64,000 bases of DNA, taken from the NCBI RefSeq assembly GCF_018614035.1, contig NZ_JAGGPA010000010.1, positions 37,728-101,727 on the forward strand, written 5' to 3'. The notes below the pieces were generated by a model. The model had not been told where the DNA came from and ran no database searches. It worked only from the letters and a program-made list of their open reading frames with translations. A program made the position numbers and the translations under genes. This DNA comes from Streptomyces sp. ISL-96 (lineage in GTDB: Bacteria > Actinomycetota > Actinomycetes > Streptomycetales > Streptomycetaceae). Positions within the stretch are counted from its first letter, which is position 1, and every line of letters starts with the position of its first letter. Positions 26,261-34,446 of the stretch are shown piece after piece.

Positions 26261-27315
26261 AGGCGCGCAGGACAGTCGTCGCCGCCGTGGTGGTCCTCGC
26301 CGTAACCGGCGGCGCCGTCGCCGCCACCGCCCTGAGCACCCCGGGCAGGAGCGAACCTCCACGGGACTCCGCTCTGCCGCCCGCTACCGCTCCCGTCGAG
26401 CGCGGCGACCTCAGCGACAGCACCCAGGTCGAGGGAACGCTCGGTTACGCCAAGGAACGCAAACTCAACGCGGGCGTCACGGGAACGCTCACTTGGGCCG
26501 CCGGCACCGGCTCCGCGGTGAAGCACGACGGCACGCTCTACGAGGTCGACGGCAAGCCCGTCCGCCTGATGTACGGCGCCGGACCGATGTACCGGACGCT
26601 GAAGACCGGCGACGAGGGCAGGGACGTCGAACAGCTGGAACAGAACCTCGCCGCCCTCGGCTACACGGGCTTCACCGTCGACGACGAGTACACGTCGCTG
26701 ACCGCGGCCGCCGTCAAGCGCTGGCAGAAGGCTCACGAACTCAAGCAGACCGGCCGCGTCGGTCCCGAGCACATCGCCTTCGCGCCGGGTCCGGTACGTA
26801 TCAAGAGCGCGGAGTCGGCTGTCGGAGACCAGGCGGCACCGGGCCGGCCCGTTTTCACCACCACAGGCTCGGAGAGGGTCGTCACGTTCAAGCTGGACGT
26901 CACCGACCAAAAGCTCGCCAAGGCCGACACCAAGGTCACCGTCGGCCTGCCGGACGGCTCCAGCGCACGGGGTGAGGTCTCGGCGGTCGGCAAGACCGCG
27001 AAGGCGGGCGACGACCCGCAGGACACGGCGCCCAAGATCGACGTGACCGTTTCCTTCGACGAACCGCGGAAGGTCAGCGGCTTCGACCAGTCCCCGGTCA
27101 CCGTCAACCTCACCGGAGAGACCCGCGAAGGCGTTCTGTCCGTTCCCGTGAACGCACTTCTCGCACTGCCGGGCGGCGGCTTCGGCGTCGAGGTCGTCGC
27201 GAACGGCAAGTCCCGCGAGGTGAAGGTCGAACTCGGCATGTTCGGGCAGGGCCGGGTCGAGGTCAGCGGCGGCGGACTGCGCGACGGAATGCTGGTCGGG
27301 GTGCCCAAGATATGA
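26257..27315 (+). CDS. Membrane fusion-type protein with peptidoglycan-binding domain
   Basis: 352 residues, ATG overlapping the lipoprotein stop. An N-terminal membrane anchor (VVAAVVVLAVTGGAVAATAL, about residues 6-25) precedes the MFP strand TAPVERGDLSDSTQVEGTLG. A PG_binding_1 domain is inserted at about 115-155 (GDEGRDVEQLEQNLAALGYT, then TAAAVKRWQKAHEL), and beta domains run to the C-terminus. It fits the actinobacterial MacA-like adaptors that link an ABC exporter to the cell wall. It is translated together with the ATPase gene (ATGA overlap). Confidence 0.9.
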   Translation: MKARRTVVAAVVVLAVTGGAVAATALSTPGRSEPPRDSALPPATAPVERGDLSDSTQVEGTLGYAKERKLNAGVTGTLTWAAGTGSAVKHDGTLYEVDGKPVRLMYGAGPMYRTLKTGDEGRDVEQLEQNLAALGYTGFTVDDEYTSLTAAAVKRWQKAHELKQTGRVGPEHIAFAPGPVRIKSAESAVGDQAAPGRPVFTTTGSERVVTFKLDVTDQKLAKADTKVTVGLPDGSSARGEVSAVGKTAKAGDDPQDTAPKIDVTVSFDEPRKVSGFDQSPVTVNLTGETREGVLSVPVNALLALPGGGFGVEVVANGKSREVKVELGMFGQGRVEVSGGGLRDGMLVGVPKI

Positions 27316-27992
27316 GCGCCGTAGTCGAACTGAGAGAAGTCACCAAGGAATACCCCGGCGGTGTCGCCGCACTGCGCGGCGTCGACCTCACGGTCGAGGA
27401 GGGCGAACTGCTGGGCATCGTGGGCCCGTCCGGCTCCGGCAAGTCCACCCTGCTGCACATCGTCGGCACCCTGGACCGGCCGACCGCCGGAACGGTCGCC
27501 ATCGCGGGACACGATGTCGCCGCGCTCACCGACCGTGAACTGTCCGCACTGCGCGCCCAGCATGTCGGCTTCGTCTTCCAGGCGTTCCACCTGGTGCCCG
27601 GCATCAGCGCCCGCGACAACGTCGCCGAGGGGCTGCTCTACTCCGGTCTTTCGCCCGCGCAGCGGCGCCGGCGGGCCTCGGACGCGCTCGACCGGGTGGG
27701 ACTGGCGGACCGGATGGGGCACAAGCCGCACGAGTTGTCCGGCGGGCAGAAACAGCGGGTGGCGATAGCCCGTGCTGTCGTCGGCGAGCCGGATCTGCTG
27801 CTCGCCGACGAGCCCACCGGAGCACTGGACTCCGCTTCCGGGGAAGCGGTGATGGCACTGCTCCACGACCTCAACAAGGAGGGCGCGACGATCGCGGTCA
27901 TCACTCACGACACGGAGATCGCCGAGCGGCTGCCCCGCCAGGTCCGCATCCGCGACGGCCGGGTCGTGGCGGACCTGAGGAGCGACAACTGA
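27312..27992 (+). CDS. MacB/LolD-type ABC ATPase
   Basis: 226 residues. Walker [14 protein letters not shown] (about residues 38-50), Q-loop [11 protein letters not shown], signature [16 protein letters not shown] and Walker [14 protein letters not shown] place it in the three-component MacB/LolD group. These couple ATP hydrolysis to mechanotransmission rather than classic transport. It overlaps both neighbours (ATGA upstream, TGATG downstream) and works with the permease that follows. Confidence 0.95.
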   Translation: MSAVVELREVTKEYPGGVAALRGVDLTVEEGELLGIVGPSGSGKSTLLHIVGTLDRPTAGTVAIAGHDVAALTDRELSALRAQHVGFVFQAFHLVPGISARDNVAEGLLYSGLSPAQRRRRASDALDRVGLADRMGHKPHELSGGQKQRVAIARAVVGEPDLLLADEPTGALDSASGEAVMALLHDLNKEGATIAVITHDTEIAERLPRQVRIRDGRVVADLRSDN

Positions 27993-29203
27993 TGGCCCGC
28001 ACACCCGTCCGTGCACGGCTCAGAGCAGCCCGGCTCGGCCCCCGCGACGTCCTGCACGTCGGCTCGGCCGGCCTGCGCAGCCGCCCTGTGCGAGTCGTCC
28101 TGTCCGCACTGGGCATCGCCATCGGAATCGCCACGATGATCGCGGTGGTCGGCGTCTCCGCGTCCAGCCAGGCCCAGTTGATGCGCGAACTCGACAGGCT
28201 GGGAACCAACATGCTCGTGGCGACCCCCGGCGAACCGATGTTCTCCGGGGAGGACGTCAAGCTGCCCAAGGACGCGGTCGGCATGGTGGGACGTATCGAC
28301 GGGGTGGAGGAGGCGGCCGCGACAGGCGACATCAAGGAAGCGGTACGGCGCAGCGAGAAGATCTCCGAGGACGAGACGGGCGGCATCGCGGTCAAGGCCG
28401 CGACGGAGGAGTTGCTGAAAGTCCTGCGCGGTGAGGTCGCCGCCGGCAGGTGGCTCAACCAGGCCAGCGGCCGATACCCCTCGGTCGTGCTCGGCCATGT
28501 CGCCGCCCAGCGGCTCGGCATCACCTCCCCGGGTCAGCAGGTCTACATCGGCGACCGGTACTTCACCGTCGTCGGCATCCTCGGCCCCCTGCCGCTCTCT
28601 CCCGAGATCGAACGCTCCGCACTGGCCGGCTGGCAGGGCGCGCAGAAGCTGCTCGGCTTCGACGGCCACCCGACGTCGGTGTACGAACGCTCGTCGGACT
28701 CCTCCGTACACGCGGTGCGCAAGCTGATCGCCTCCACGGTCGACCCGCGCAATCCCCAGAACGTGCAGGTCACCGACCCTTCGTCGGCCCTTCAGGCGAA
28801 GGCCGCGACCAAGGGTGCGTTCAGCGGTCTGCTCCTCGGACTCGGGGGGATCGCGCTGCTGGTCGGCGGGGTAGGGGTGGCCAACACCATGATCATTTCC
28901 GTGCTGGAGCGACGTTACGAGATCGGGCTTCGCCGCTCCCTGGGTGCCACCCGCGGCCAGATCCGCATCCAGTTCGTCACCGAGTCGCTGATGCTCTCGG
29001 GCCTGGGCGGCCTGGCCGGTGTCGCGATGGGCGCCGCCGCGACGGGGATCTACGCGTACTCCGGCGGCCTGCCGTGGGTCGTGCCCCCATGGGCGGTCGG
29101 CGGCGGATTCGGGGCGACGCTGGTCATCGGCACGATCGCCGGCCTGTACCCGGCCGTACGGGCCGCACGGCTCTCCCCGACGCTGGCGCTGCACGCGGCG
29201 TAG
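27992..29203 (+). CDS. MacB-type ABC permease (FtsX family)
   Basis: 403 residues. It has the FtsX/MacB plan: one N-terminal membrane helix (RVVLSALGIAIGIATMIAVV, about residues 34-53), a large extracytoplasmic domain of about 210 residues, and three C-terminal helices beginning GLLLGLGGIALLVGGVGVAN. The cytoplasmic loop VLERRYEIGLRRSLGATRGQ that contacts the ATPase is intact. It is the last gene of the lipoprotein-MFP-ATPase-permease operon, probably exporting a peptide or antibiotic. Confidence 0.94.
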   Translation: MARTPVRARLRAARLGPRDVLHVGSAGLRSRPVRVVLSALGIAIGIATMIAVVGVSASSQAQLMRELDRLGTNMLVATPGEPMFSGEDVKLPKDAVGMVGRIDGVEEAAATGDIKEAVRRSEKISEDETGGIAVKAATEELLKVLRGEVAAGRWLNQASGRYPSVVLGHVAAQRLGITSPGQQVYIGDRYFTVVGILGPLPLSPEIERSALAGWQGAQKLLGFDGHPTSVYERSSDSSVHAVRKLIASTVDPRNPQNVQVTDPSSALQAKAATKGAFSGLLLGLGGIALLVGGVGVANTMIISVLERRYEIGLRRSLGATRGQIRIQFVTESLMLSGLGGLAGVAMGAAATGIYAYSGGLPWVVPPWAVGGGFGATLVIGTIAGLYPAVRAARLSPTLALHAA

Positions 29204-29242
29204 GACGGCCCGTTCCCGGATTCCTTCCTTACCTCCCCTTTC

Positions 29243-30604
29243 TTACGTCGCTTTCAGCACCTGCGCCAAGTCGATCGCCGCAGCCACCCGCACGGCGATG
29301 TTCTCCGCGTACGTCGCGTCCGGGCGCTCGAAGGCGGTGCGGCTCGGACCGCGCAGAAAGGTGGCCACCCCCAGCGTCCGGCCGCGGCTGCGCAGCACCG
29401 TGCACAAGGCGTGCACGGTGTCCTTGGGCCACTGGCGCTGCACCGCCCAGTCTTCAGGGCCCCCACTCGCCCGCACCGAGCCGAGACGGTCGAGGCACTG
29501 GAGCGCCGGATGACCGGCCGGATACGGCACGGGGATGCCGGCTCCGCCGGTCACCGGCAGGCACGGGCCCGGCGCGCCCGACGGCGTGGCGGCGACCCGG
29601 ACCAGGCGGGCCGGGTGATCCCCCACCGCCAGATCCACCAGCGCGTGGTCGGCGAATCCGGCGAGGGCGAAGTCCAGGTACGACAACGCCGCTTCCATCG
29701 GGTCCTCGCACTCGGCGGCCGCGCGCCCGGCGCGGTGCAGCTGGTTGCCGCGGAACCGCAGCTGCGCGGCTTCCTGTTCCGCGGTCTTCGCCTCGGTGAT
29801 GTCCTGGAACAGCCAGCCGACGCCCAGTGGGACCGGTTCCTCCGCGAGCGGCGAGGCCAGTCGCAGGAAGCCGCTGCGCCAGCACCGCCGCCGCTCGCCC
29901 TTCCCGCCCGCCTCCGCCCTGCGCAGCGTCACCCACAGCTCGGCGGGGGACGGCGGCGCCCCCTCCGCCAGTACGTGTTGCAGAGCGCCCTCCAGCTCTT
30001 CCAAGCCCTGGAGGATGAGCTCCCCCAGCGGGCGTCCCAGGAGCGCCGTACGCCCCACTCCGAGCGCGCGCGCCGCGTGCGTGTTGACGACGGTGGGACG
30101 CAGGTCCACGTCCACCAGAACGACGCCCCAGGACGCGTCGTCGAACAGCGCCTCGCTCAGCGCGATCGCCCGTTCCAGGTCGATCTGCGCGTGCACCTCA
30201 CTGAACGCGCAGTAGACCCCGGCGGGCTTGCCCTCCGCACCGCGCACTCCCGCCGACTGTGTACGTACGAGAACGCGCCCTCCGTCCTTCCGCAGAAGCG
30301 CGAATTCGTGCACCTGACGGCCCGGAGCGTGCATCGCCGACATCAGCCGCCCCTGCACCTCGTCCGCGTCCGCCGTCCTCGCCGCCCACCCCGCGAGACC
30401 GACCCGCCCGACCGCCTCGTCGGCCGTCCACCCGAGGATCCGCTCGGCCTCGCGGTTCCAGTGGGTGATCACCCCGTCCGCGTCGAAGGCACAGAGCGCC
30501 GCGTCCATGCCGTCGAGAAGCGCGGCAAGAAGATCGTCGGAACCGGGCCCTGGCTCGTCGGGACCGTACGCGTCGGTGGTCTCGCCAATCCGGGAAGCAC
30601 TCAC
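29243..30604 (-). CDS. PAS-domain sensory protein
   Basis: 453 residues from GTG 30604, which has AGGGGG six bases upstream. Two to three PAS domains are visible: ALCAFDADGVITHWNREAER with ILGWTADEAVGR (about residues 35-70), WGVVLVDVDLRPTVVNTHAA (about 160), and the PAC-like GWLFQDITEAKTAEQEA (about 265). A C-terminal GAF-like part contains TVHALCTVLRSRGRTLGVAT. No kinase, phosphatase or GGDEF part follows, unlike many Streptomyces PAS-GAF-PP2C proteins, so it may be a truncated or adaptor-type sensor. Confidence 0.85.
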   Translation of the reverse strand: MSASRIGETTDAYGPDEPGPGSDDLLAALLDGMDAALCAFDADGVITHWNREAERILGWTADEAVGRVGLAGWAARTADADEVQGRLMSAMHAPGRQVHEFALLRKDGGRVLVRTQSAGVRGAEGKPAGVYCAFSEVHAQIDLERAIALSEALFDDASWGVVLVDVDLRPTVVNTHAARALGVGRTALLGRPLGELILQGLEELEGALQHVLAEGAPPSPAELWVTLRRAEAGGKGERRRCWRSGFLRLASPLAEEPVPLGVGWLFQDITEAKTAEQEAAQLRFRGNQLHRAGRAAAECEDPMEAALSYLDFALAGFADHALVDLAVGDHPARLVRVAATPSGAPGPCLPVTGGAGIPVPYPAGHPALQCLDRLGSVRASGGPEDWAVQRQWPKDTVHALCTVLRSRGRTLGVATFLRGPSRTAFERPDATYAENIAVRVAAAIDLAQVLKAT

Positions 30605-30741
30605 CTGGCACCCCCTGCAGGTGTTCGCCTTTGCTGCACTGCCGTCTGCCGCACTGCTGTCTGCGGAACTCGGGATCATTCAACTGGAACGTGACGCAGC
30701 ACACACCTGGTTCACCGAAATAGACGCCTCCCGTAATTCAC

Positions 30742-30770
30742 TTGTGGCGAGCGGGAGCGGTTCTTAGGCT
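30742..30770 (+). promoter_or_regulatory. Predicted sigma-70 promoter
   Basis: TTGTGG (30742-30747) and TAGGCT (30765-30770) are separated by exactly 17 bases, so transcription would start near 30777 rightwards, into the short unit described at 30777-30970 rather than a long gene. Confidence 0.5.
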
Positions 30771-30801
30771 TGCGGCACACGTGAAGGGAGGTGGTTCGGA
30801 A

Positions 30802-30840
30802 GTGATGTCATTTCGGACTCGTGAGGTGACTGCGGGCTGA
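30802..30840 (+). CDS. Possible 12-residue peptide
   Basis: GTG ATG TCA TTT CGG ACT CGT with TGA at 30838-30840, seven bases behind AAGGGAGG. Too short for any statistical support from its own sequence; the ribosome site, promoter and terminator around it are the argument. Confidence 0.25.
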   Translation: MMSFRTREVTAG

Positions 30841-30905
30841 CGGCCCGTCGTCGCACTTAGTGCAGGCCGACACAGACCGTCGGCCGAAATCCCAGCAGTC
30901 ACTGA

Positions 30906-30969
30906 CCCGCGGGCTCGCCGGTAAGTCCGGCCGGCTCCTCTTCGGAGGGACCAGAGCCCGCGGGTTTCT
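30906..30969 (+). terminator. Rho-independent-like terminator
   Basis: CCCGCGGGCTC (30906-30916) pairs perfectly with GAGCCCGCGGG (30954-30964). An inner CTCC/GGAG stem lies in the loop, and TTTCT follows on the plus strand. On the minus strand, downstream of pdxH, no T-run follows, so it fits the rightward transcript better. Confidence 0.6.
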
Positions 30970-30996
30970 GCGTTCCGGGGGCACTTCGGGCACGTC

Positions 30997-31650
30997 CTAC
31001 GGGCAGAGGCGTTCCACGCGCCAGGTGCCGTCCTCGGCGACGTACCGGAGGCGGTCGTGCAGGCGGTTCGCGTGGCCCTGCCAGAACTCGACCGTCTCGG
31101 GAACGATCCGGTAGCCGCCCCAGTCCGGCGGCACCGGTACGCGTTCGGTCTCCGGGTAGCGCGCCGCCAGCTCGTCGTAGCGGGCGAGCAGCTCTTCGCG
31201 GGACGCGACCACGGACGACTGCGCGCTCGCCCAGGCCCCCAGCTGTGAGCCGTGCGGGCGCGTTCTGAAGTACGCCGCTGTCTCGTCTCGGCCGATCCGC
31301 TCCGCCGTACCGGTGACTATCACCTGGCGGGCGACCTGGTGCCACGGGAAGAGCAGCGAGACGTACGGATTGGAAGCGATTTCCCGGCCCTTGCGGGAGG
31401 CGTAGTTCGTGAAGAAGACGAAGCCCCGTCGGTCGTACTGCTTGAGCAGCACCGTGCGGGACGAGGGCCGGCCGTCGGGGGTGGCCGTGGAGACGACCAT
31501 GGCGTTCGGCTCGTGGAGGCCGCCCGTCGCGATCTCCCTGAACCAGCGGTCGAACTGATCCATCGGCTCGTCGGCGAGCTGGGCCTCGCTGAAGGCTTCG
31601 CTGCGGTAGTGCTCACGCATGGCGGCGGGATCGAAATCTCGGTTCGGCAC
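30997..31650 (-). CDS. pdxH: Pyridoxamine 5'-phosphate oxidase
   Basis: 217 residues from GTG 31650. The FMN-dependent enzyme oxidises pyridoxine or pyridoxamine phosphate to pyridoxal phosphate. Family motifs include [20 protein letters not shown] (about residues 47-66), [20 protein letters not shown] for [17 protein letters not shown], and the C-terminal WRVERLCP that binds substrate. An upstream in-frame extension crosses the citA promoter region and was not used. It is divergent from citA (304-base gap), the order also found in S. coelicolor. Confidence 0.95.
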   Translation of the reverse strand: MPNRDFDPAAMREHYRSEAFSEAQLADEPMDQFDRWFREIATGGLHEPNAMVVSTATPDGRPSSRTVLLKQYDRRGFVFFTNYASRKGREIASNPYVSLLFPWHQVARQVIVTGTAERIGRDETAAYFRTRPHGSQLGAWASAQSSVVASREELLARYDELAARYPETERVPVPPDWGGYRIVPETVEFWQGHANRLHDRLRYVAEDGTWRVERLCP

Positions 31651-31833
31651 GGTGCCATCCTGCCGCAGCGGCTCATTGTGCCCGGCACCTGGTGCCATCA
31701 ACCCTCTGCGCGGGAAATGGGGCAGTGTGCCGGTAATCACGCTTCCCCGCATCGGCGGAACCCGCCAAAATGTGGGCGCCGGGCACTGTGGCCTCCATAC
31801 AGCAGGGGCTATCGTGCCTGCTTCCGAGGCGGT

Positions 31834-31875
31834 TGGGTGACCACCGGCCGCGCGGGGAATCACCGGGGTGACCCA
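31834..31875. promoter_or_regulatory. Inverted repeat upstream of citA
   Basis: TGGGTGACC (31834-31842) and GGTGACCCA (31867-31875) form a 9-bp inverted repeat, extended by ACCGG/CCGG, about 80-120 bases before the citA start. It could be an operator pair or leader hairpin in the 304-base pdxH-citA gap, which otherwise holds nothing I can name. Confidence 0.35.
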
Positions 31876-31954
31876 TGGCACTTAAAACATGCCCGCATGC
31901 CCCCTGGTCACAAGCCGATTGCCGCCTGTCGAACACGTCATGAGGAGCCGCCTG

Positions 31955-33055
31955 ATGTCCGACTTCGTACCCGGACTCGAAGGAGTCGTAGCGTTCGAAA
32001 CGGAGATCGCAGAACCGGACAAGGAGGGCGGTGCGCTCCGTTACCGGGGAGTCGACATCGAAGACCTCGTCGGGCACGTGTCCTTCGGGAACGTGTGGGG
32101 CCTGCTGGTCGACGGCGCGTTCAACCCCGGCCTGCCGGCCGCCGAACCGTTTCCGATCCCCGTCCACTCCGGTGACATCCGCGTCGACGTGCAGTCCGCG
32201 CTGGCGATGCTCGCCCCCGTGTGGGGCCTGAAACCGCTGCTCGACATCGACGAGCAGACCGCGCGCGACGACCTGGCGCGGGCCGCCGTGATGGCGCTGT
32301 CGTACGTCGCCCAGTCGGCGCGCGGGCAGGGTCTGCCGATGGTTCCGCAGAAGGAGATCGACAAGGCGGAGACCGTTGTGGAGCGCTTCATGAAGCGCTG
32401 GCGCGGCGAGCCCGACCCCAAGCACGTCAAGGCTGTCGACGCGTACTGGACGTCGGCCGCCGAGCACGGCATGAACGCCTCCACGTTCACGGCGCGCGTG
32501 ATCGCGTCGACCGGCGCGGACGTGGCAGCGGCGCTTTCGGGTGCGGTCGGTGCCATGTCGGGACCGCTCCACGGTGGCGCGCCCTCGCGCGTCCTCGGCA
32601 TGATCGAGGAAATCGAGCGCACCGGTGACGCGACCGCGTACGTGAAGCAGGCTCTCGACAAGGGCGAGCGGCTGATGGGCTTCGGTCACCGCGTGTACCG
32701 CGCCGAGGACCCGCGGGCGCGCGTTCTGCGGCGTACGGCGAAGGAGCTCGCCGCGCCGCGCTTCGAGGTCGCCGAGGCGCTGGAGAAGGCCGCCCTTGAG
32801 GAGCTGCACGCGCGGCGGCCCGACCGGGTGCTCGCGACGAACGTCGAGTTCTGGGCGGCGATCGTGCTGGACTTCGCGGAGGTCCCGGCGCACATGTTCA
32901 CGTCGATGTTCACGTGTGCGCGTACGGCGGGCTGGAGTGCCCACATCCTGGAGCAGAAGCGCACGGCTCGTCTGGTGCGGCCTTCCGCGCGGTACGTCGG
33001 TCCGGCTTCGCGCAGCCCGCGCGAGGTCACCGGCTTCGACGACATCGCTCGCTGA
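31955..33055 (+). CDS. citA: Citrate synthase 2
   Basis: 366 residues from the ATG at 31955, with a GAGGAG ribosome site. It is a short type II-like citrate/methylcitrate synthase: RYRGVDIEDLVGHVSFGNVW (about residues 29-48), GAMSGPLHGGAPSRVLGM with the substrate His (about 200-217), MGFGHRVYRAEDPRARVL (second His about 247) and VEFWAAIVLDFAEVP with the catalytic Asp. The paralogue class is called citrate synthase 2 in Streptomyces. Condensation of oxaloacetate with acetyl-CoA is expected; methylcitrate activity cannot be excluded. Confidence 0.93.
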   Translation: MSDFVPGLEGVVAFETEIAEPDKEGGALRYRGVDIEDLVGHVSFGNVWGLLVDGAFNPGLPAAEPFPIPVHSGDIRVDVQSALAMLAPVWGLKPLLDIDEQTARDDLARAAVMALSYVAQSARGQGLPMVPQKEIDKAETVVERFMKRWRGEPDPKHVKAVDAYWTSAAEHGMNASTFTARVIASTGADVAAALSGAVGAMSGPLHGGAPSRVLGMIEEIERTGDATAYVKQALDKGERLMGFGHRVYRAEDPRARVLRRTAKELAAPRFEVAEALEKAALEELHARRPDRVLATNVEFWAAIVLDFAEVPAHMFTSMFTCARTAGWSAHILEQKRTARLVRPSARYVGPASRSPREVTGFDDIAR

Positions 33056-33062
33056 GGTCTGT

Positions 33063-33088
33063 TGAGGGGCCGGTCCGCCGGCCCCTCA
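33063..33088. terminator. Bidirectional hairpin between citA and tetR
   Basis: TGAGGGGCCGG (33063-33073), loop TCCG, CCGGCCCCTCA (33078-33088): an 11-bp perfect stem eight bases after the citA stop that includes the stop codon of the convergent TetR gene. It probably ends transcription of both units. Confidence 0.75.
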
Positions 33089-33718
33089 GTCCAGTGCGTC
33101 GTCGAGCAGCGTGGCCCACTGGGCCACGACGCGGTCGCGGCGCGACGCGTCGTCGGTGAGGAGATTGGCGAGGCCGAGGCCGCGGGCCATGTCGAGGACG
33201 CCCTGGACGGTCTCGCGTACGCCGGGTACCGATTCGTCGGCGCCGAGGAGTTCCACGGCGATGCGGTGGGTCTCGCGGCCGACGCGGGCTTCGAGCTCGG
33301 TGACGCGGGCGCCCAGCTGGTCCTCGTTGGAGGCGGCGACCCACAGGTGCAGGGCGGCCCGGAAGAGCGGTCCCGTGTAGAGGTCGACGAGGGCGCTCAC
33401 GACGGCCGCGCGGTTGGTGGCGCCGTGTGGGAACAGTGCGCGCAGTGCCGTGGAACGTTCTTCGGCGACGTACTCGACGGCCGCCGTGAAGAGGTCTTCC
33501 CGGGTCGGGAAGTGGTGCTGGGCGGCGCCCCGTGAGACGCCGGCCCGTTCCGCGACGACTGACACCGTGGAGCCTGCCCAGCCGCGCTCGGCCAGGCAGG
33601 ACACGGCGGCCTCCAGCAGGCGCTGTCTGGTGGCCCTGGAGCGGTCCTGCTTGGGGGCTTTGCCGGTGGCCGGTGTCGCGCCTGCGGCTGGTGTCGGGGT
33701 CGGGGTCACAGCACCCAT
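33086..33718 (-). CDS. TetR-family regulator of the adjoining catabolic operon
   Basis: 210 residues. After a Pro/Thr-rich 20-residue start comes the TetR DNA-binding domain: TRQRLLEAAVSCLAERGWAG (about residues 30-49) and VVAERAGVSRGAAQHHFPTR (about 54-73), continuing EDLFTAAV. The C-terminal ligand domain is of the TetR_C type common in acyl-CoA responsive regulators. Its start overlaps the enoyl-CoA hydratase gene by 13 bases, so it is the last gene of the operon read from 43612 and probably represses it in response to a CoA intermediate. Confidence 0.9.
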   Translation of the reverse strand: MGAVTPTPTPAAGATPATGKAPKQDRSRATRQRLLEAAVSCLAERGWAGSTVSVVAERAGVSRGAAQHHFPTREDLFTAAVEYVAEERSTALRALFPHGATNRAAVVSALVDLYTGPLFRAALHLWVAASNEDQLGARVTELEARVGRETHRIAVELLGADESVPGVRETVQGVLDMARGLGLANLLTDDASRRDRVVAQWATLLDDALD

Positions 33719-34446
33719 GCGGGGTCCCGTCGTTCGAGGAATGCCGTCACGCCTTCGGCCGCCTCCGGTGAGGCGAAGAGGTGCGCGGACCGCTCGATGA
33801 GCGTGTCCGTGTCCCGGTCGAAGGCTGCCAGCACTGTAGCCGTGACCAGGCGCTTGGACGCGGCCAGGCCTTGCGGGGAGGCTCTGCGCAGCCCGTCGAG
33901 CACGGGTGCGAGTGCCTCGTCCGCGTCAGGGTCGTCGGACGCGGCGGTGATCAGCCCGATACGGGCAGCCTCGGCCGCGTCGAACCGTTCCCCGGTGAGG
34001 TAGTAGCGGGCGGCGGCGCGCGGGTCCAGGCGCGGCAGCAGTGGCATCGAGATGACAGCGGGGGCCAGCCCGAGGCGGGACTCGGTGAACGCGAAGCTAG
34101 CGCCGGGGCCCGCCGCCGAGATGTCGCACGCGCCGAGCAGGCCGAGGCCGCCCGCGCGCACGTGTCCCCGCACGCGCGCCACGACCGGCTTGGGCAGTTC
34201 GACGACGGCTCGCAGGAGGGCGACGAAGGCCGCCGGGTCCGGCGGTGACTTGAGGTCGGCTCCCGCGCAGAAGGTGGTCCCTGTGTGGGTGAGTTGTACG
34301 GCTCGTACGGAGGGGTCCTCCGCGCACGCGGACAGTGCGTCGCGGAGCTCACCGACGAGCCGCGCGGACAGGGCGTTGCGGTTCGCCGGTGAGTCGAGGG
34401 TCAGGGTGGTTATCCCGCGTTCGTGTGCGGTCGGTACCAGGGTCAT
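33706..34446 (-). CDS. Enoyl-CoA hydratase/isomerase
   Basis: 246-residue crotonase-fold protein. The oxyanion hole segments FCAGADLKSPPDP (about residues 55-67) and VRGHVRAGGLGLLGACDISA (about 93-112) are present. The first catalytic Glu position holds a small residue and the second region reads AFTESRLGLAPAVISMPLLP with Glu-Ser-Arg, so hydratase, isomerase or lyase activity all remain open. It overlaps the CoA ligase gene as ATGA and probably acts on the enoyl or hydroxyacyl-CoA of the pathway. Confidence 0.9.
   Translation of the reverse strand: MTLVPTAHERGITTLTLDSPANRNALSARLVGELRDALSACAEDPSVRAVQLTHTGTTFCAGADLKSPPDPAAFVALLRAVVELPKPVVARVRGHVRAGGLGLLGACDISAAGPGASFAFTESRLGLAPAVISMPLLPRLDPRAAARYYLTGERFDAAEAARIGLITAASDDPDADEALAPVLDGLRRASPQGLAASKRLVTATVLAAFDRDTDTLIERSAHLFASPEAAEGVTAFLERRDPAWVL

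Larger units (their letters stand above)
30777..30970 (+). ncRNA. Candidate small transcript or mini-gene between pdxH and the PAS gene
   Basis: This fills the 392-base gap 30605-30996. Behind the predicted promoter lie a strong AAGGGAGG ribosome site (30785-30792), a GTG at 30802 or ATG at 30805 opening a frame of 12 or 11 codons (MSFRTREVTAG) that stops at 30840, and a hairpin followed by TTTCT at 30906-30969. The nearest plus-strand gene is citA, 1 kb away beyond antisense pdxH, so this is not an ordinary leader. It may be an sRNA or a short peptide gene. No RNA family was recognised. Confidence 0.4.
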
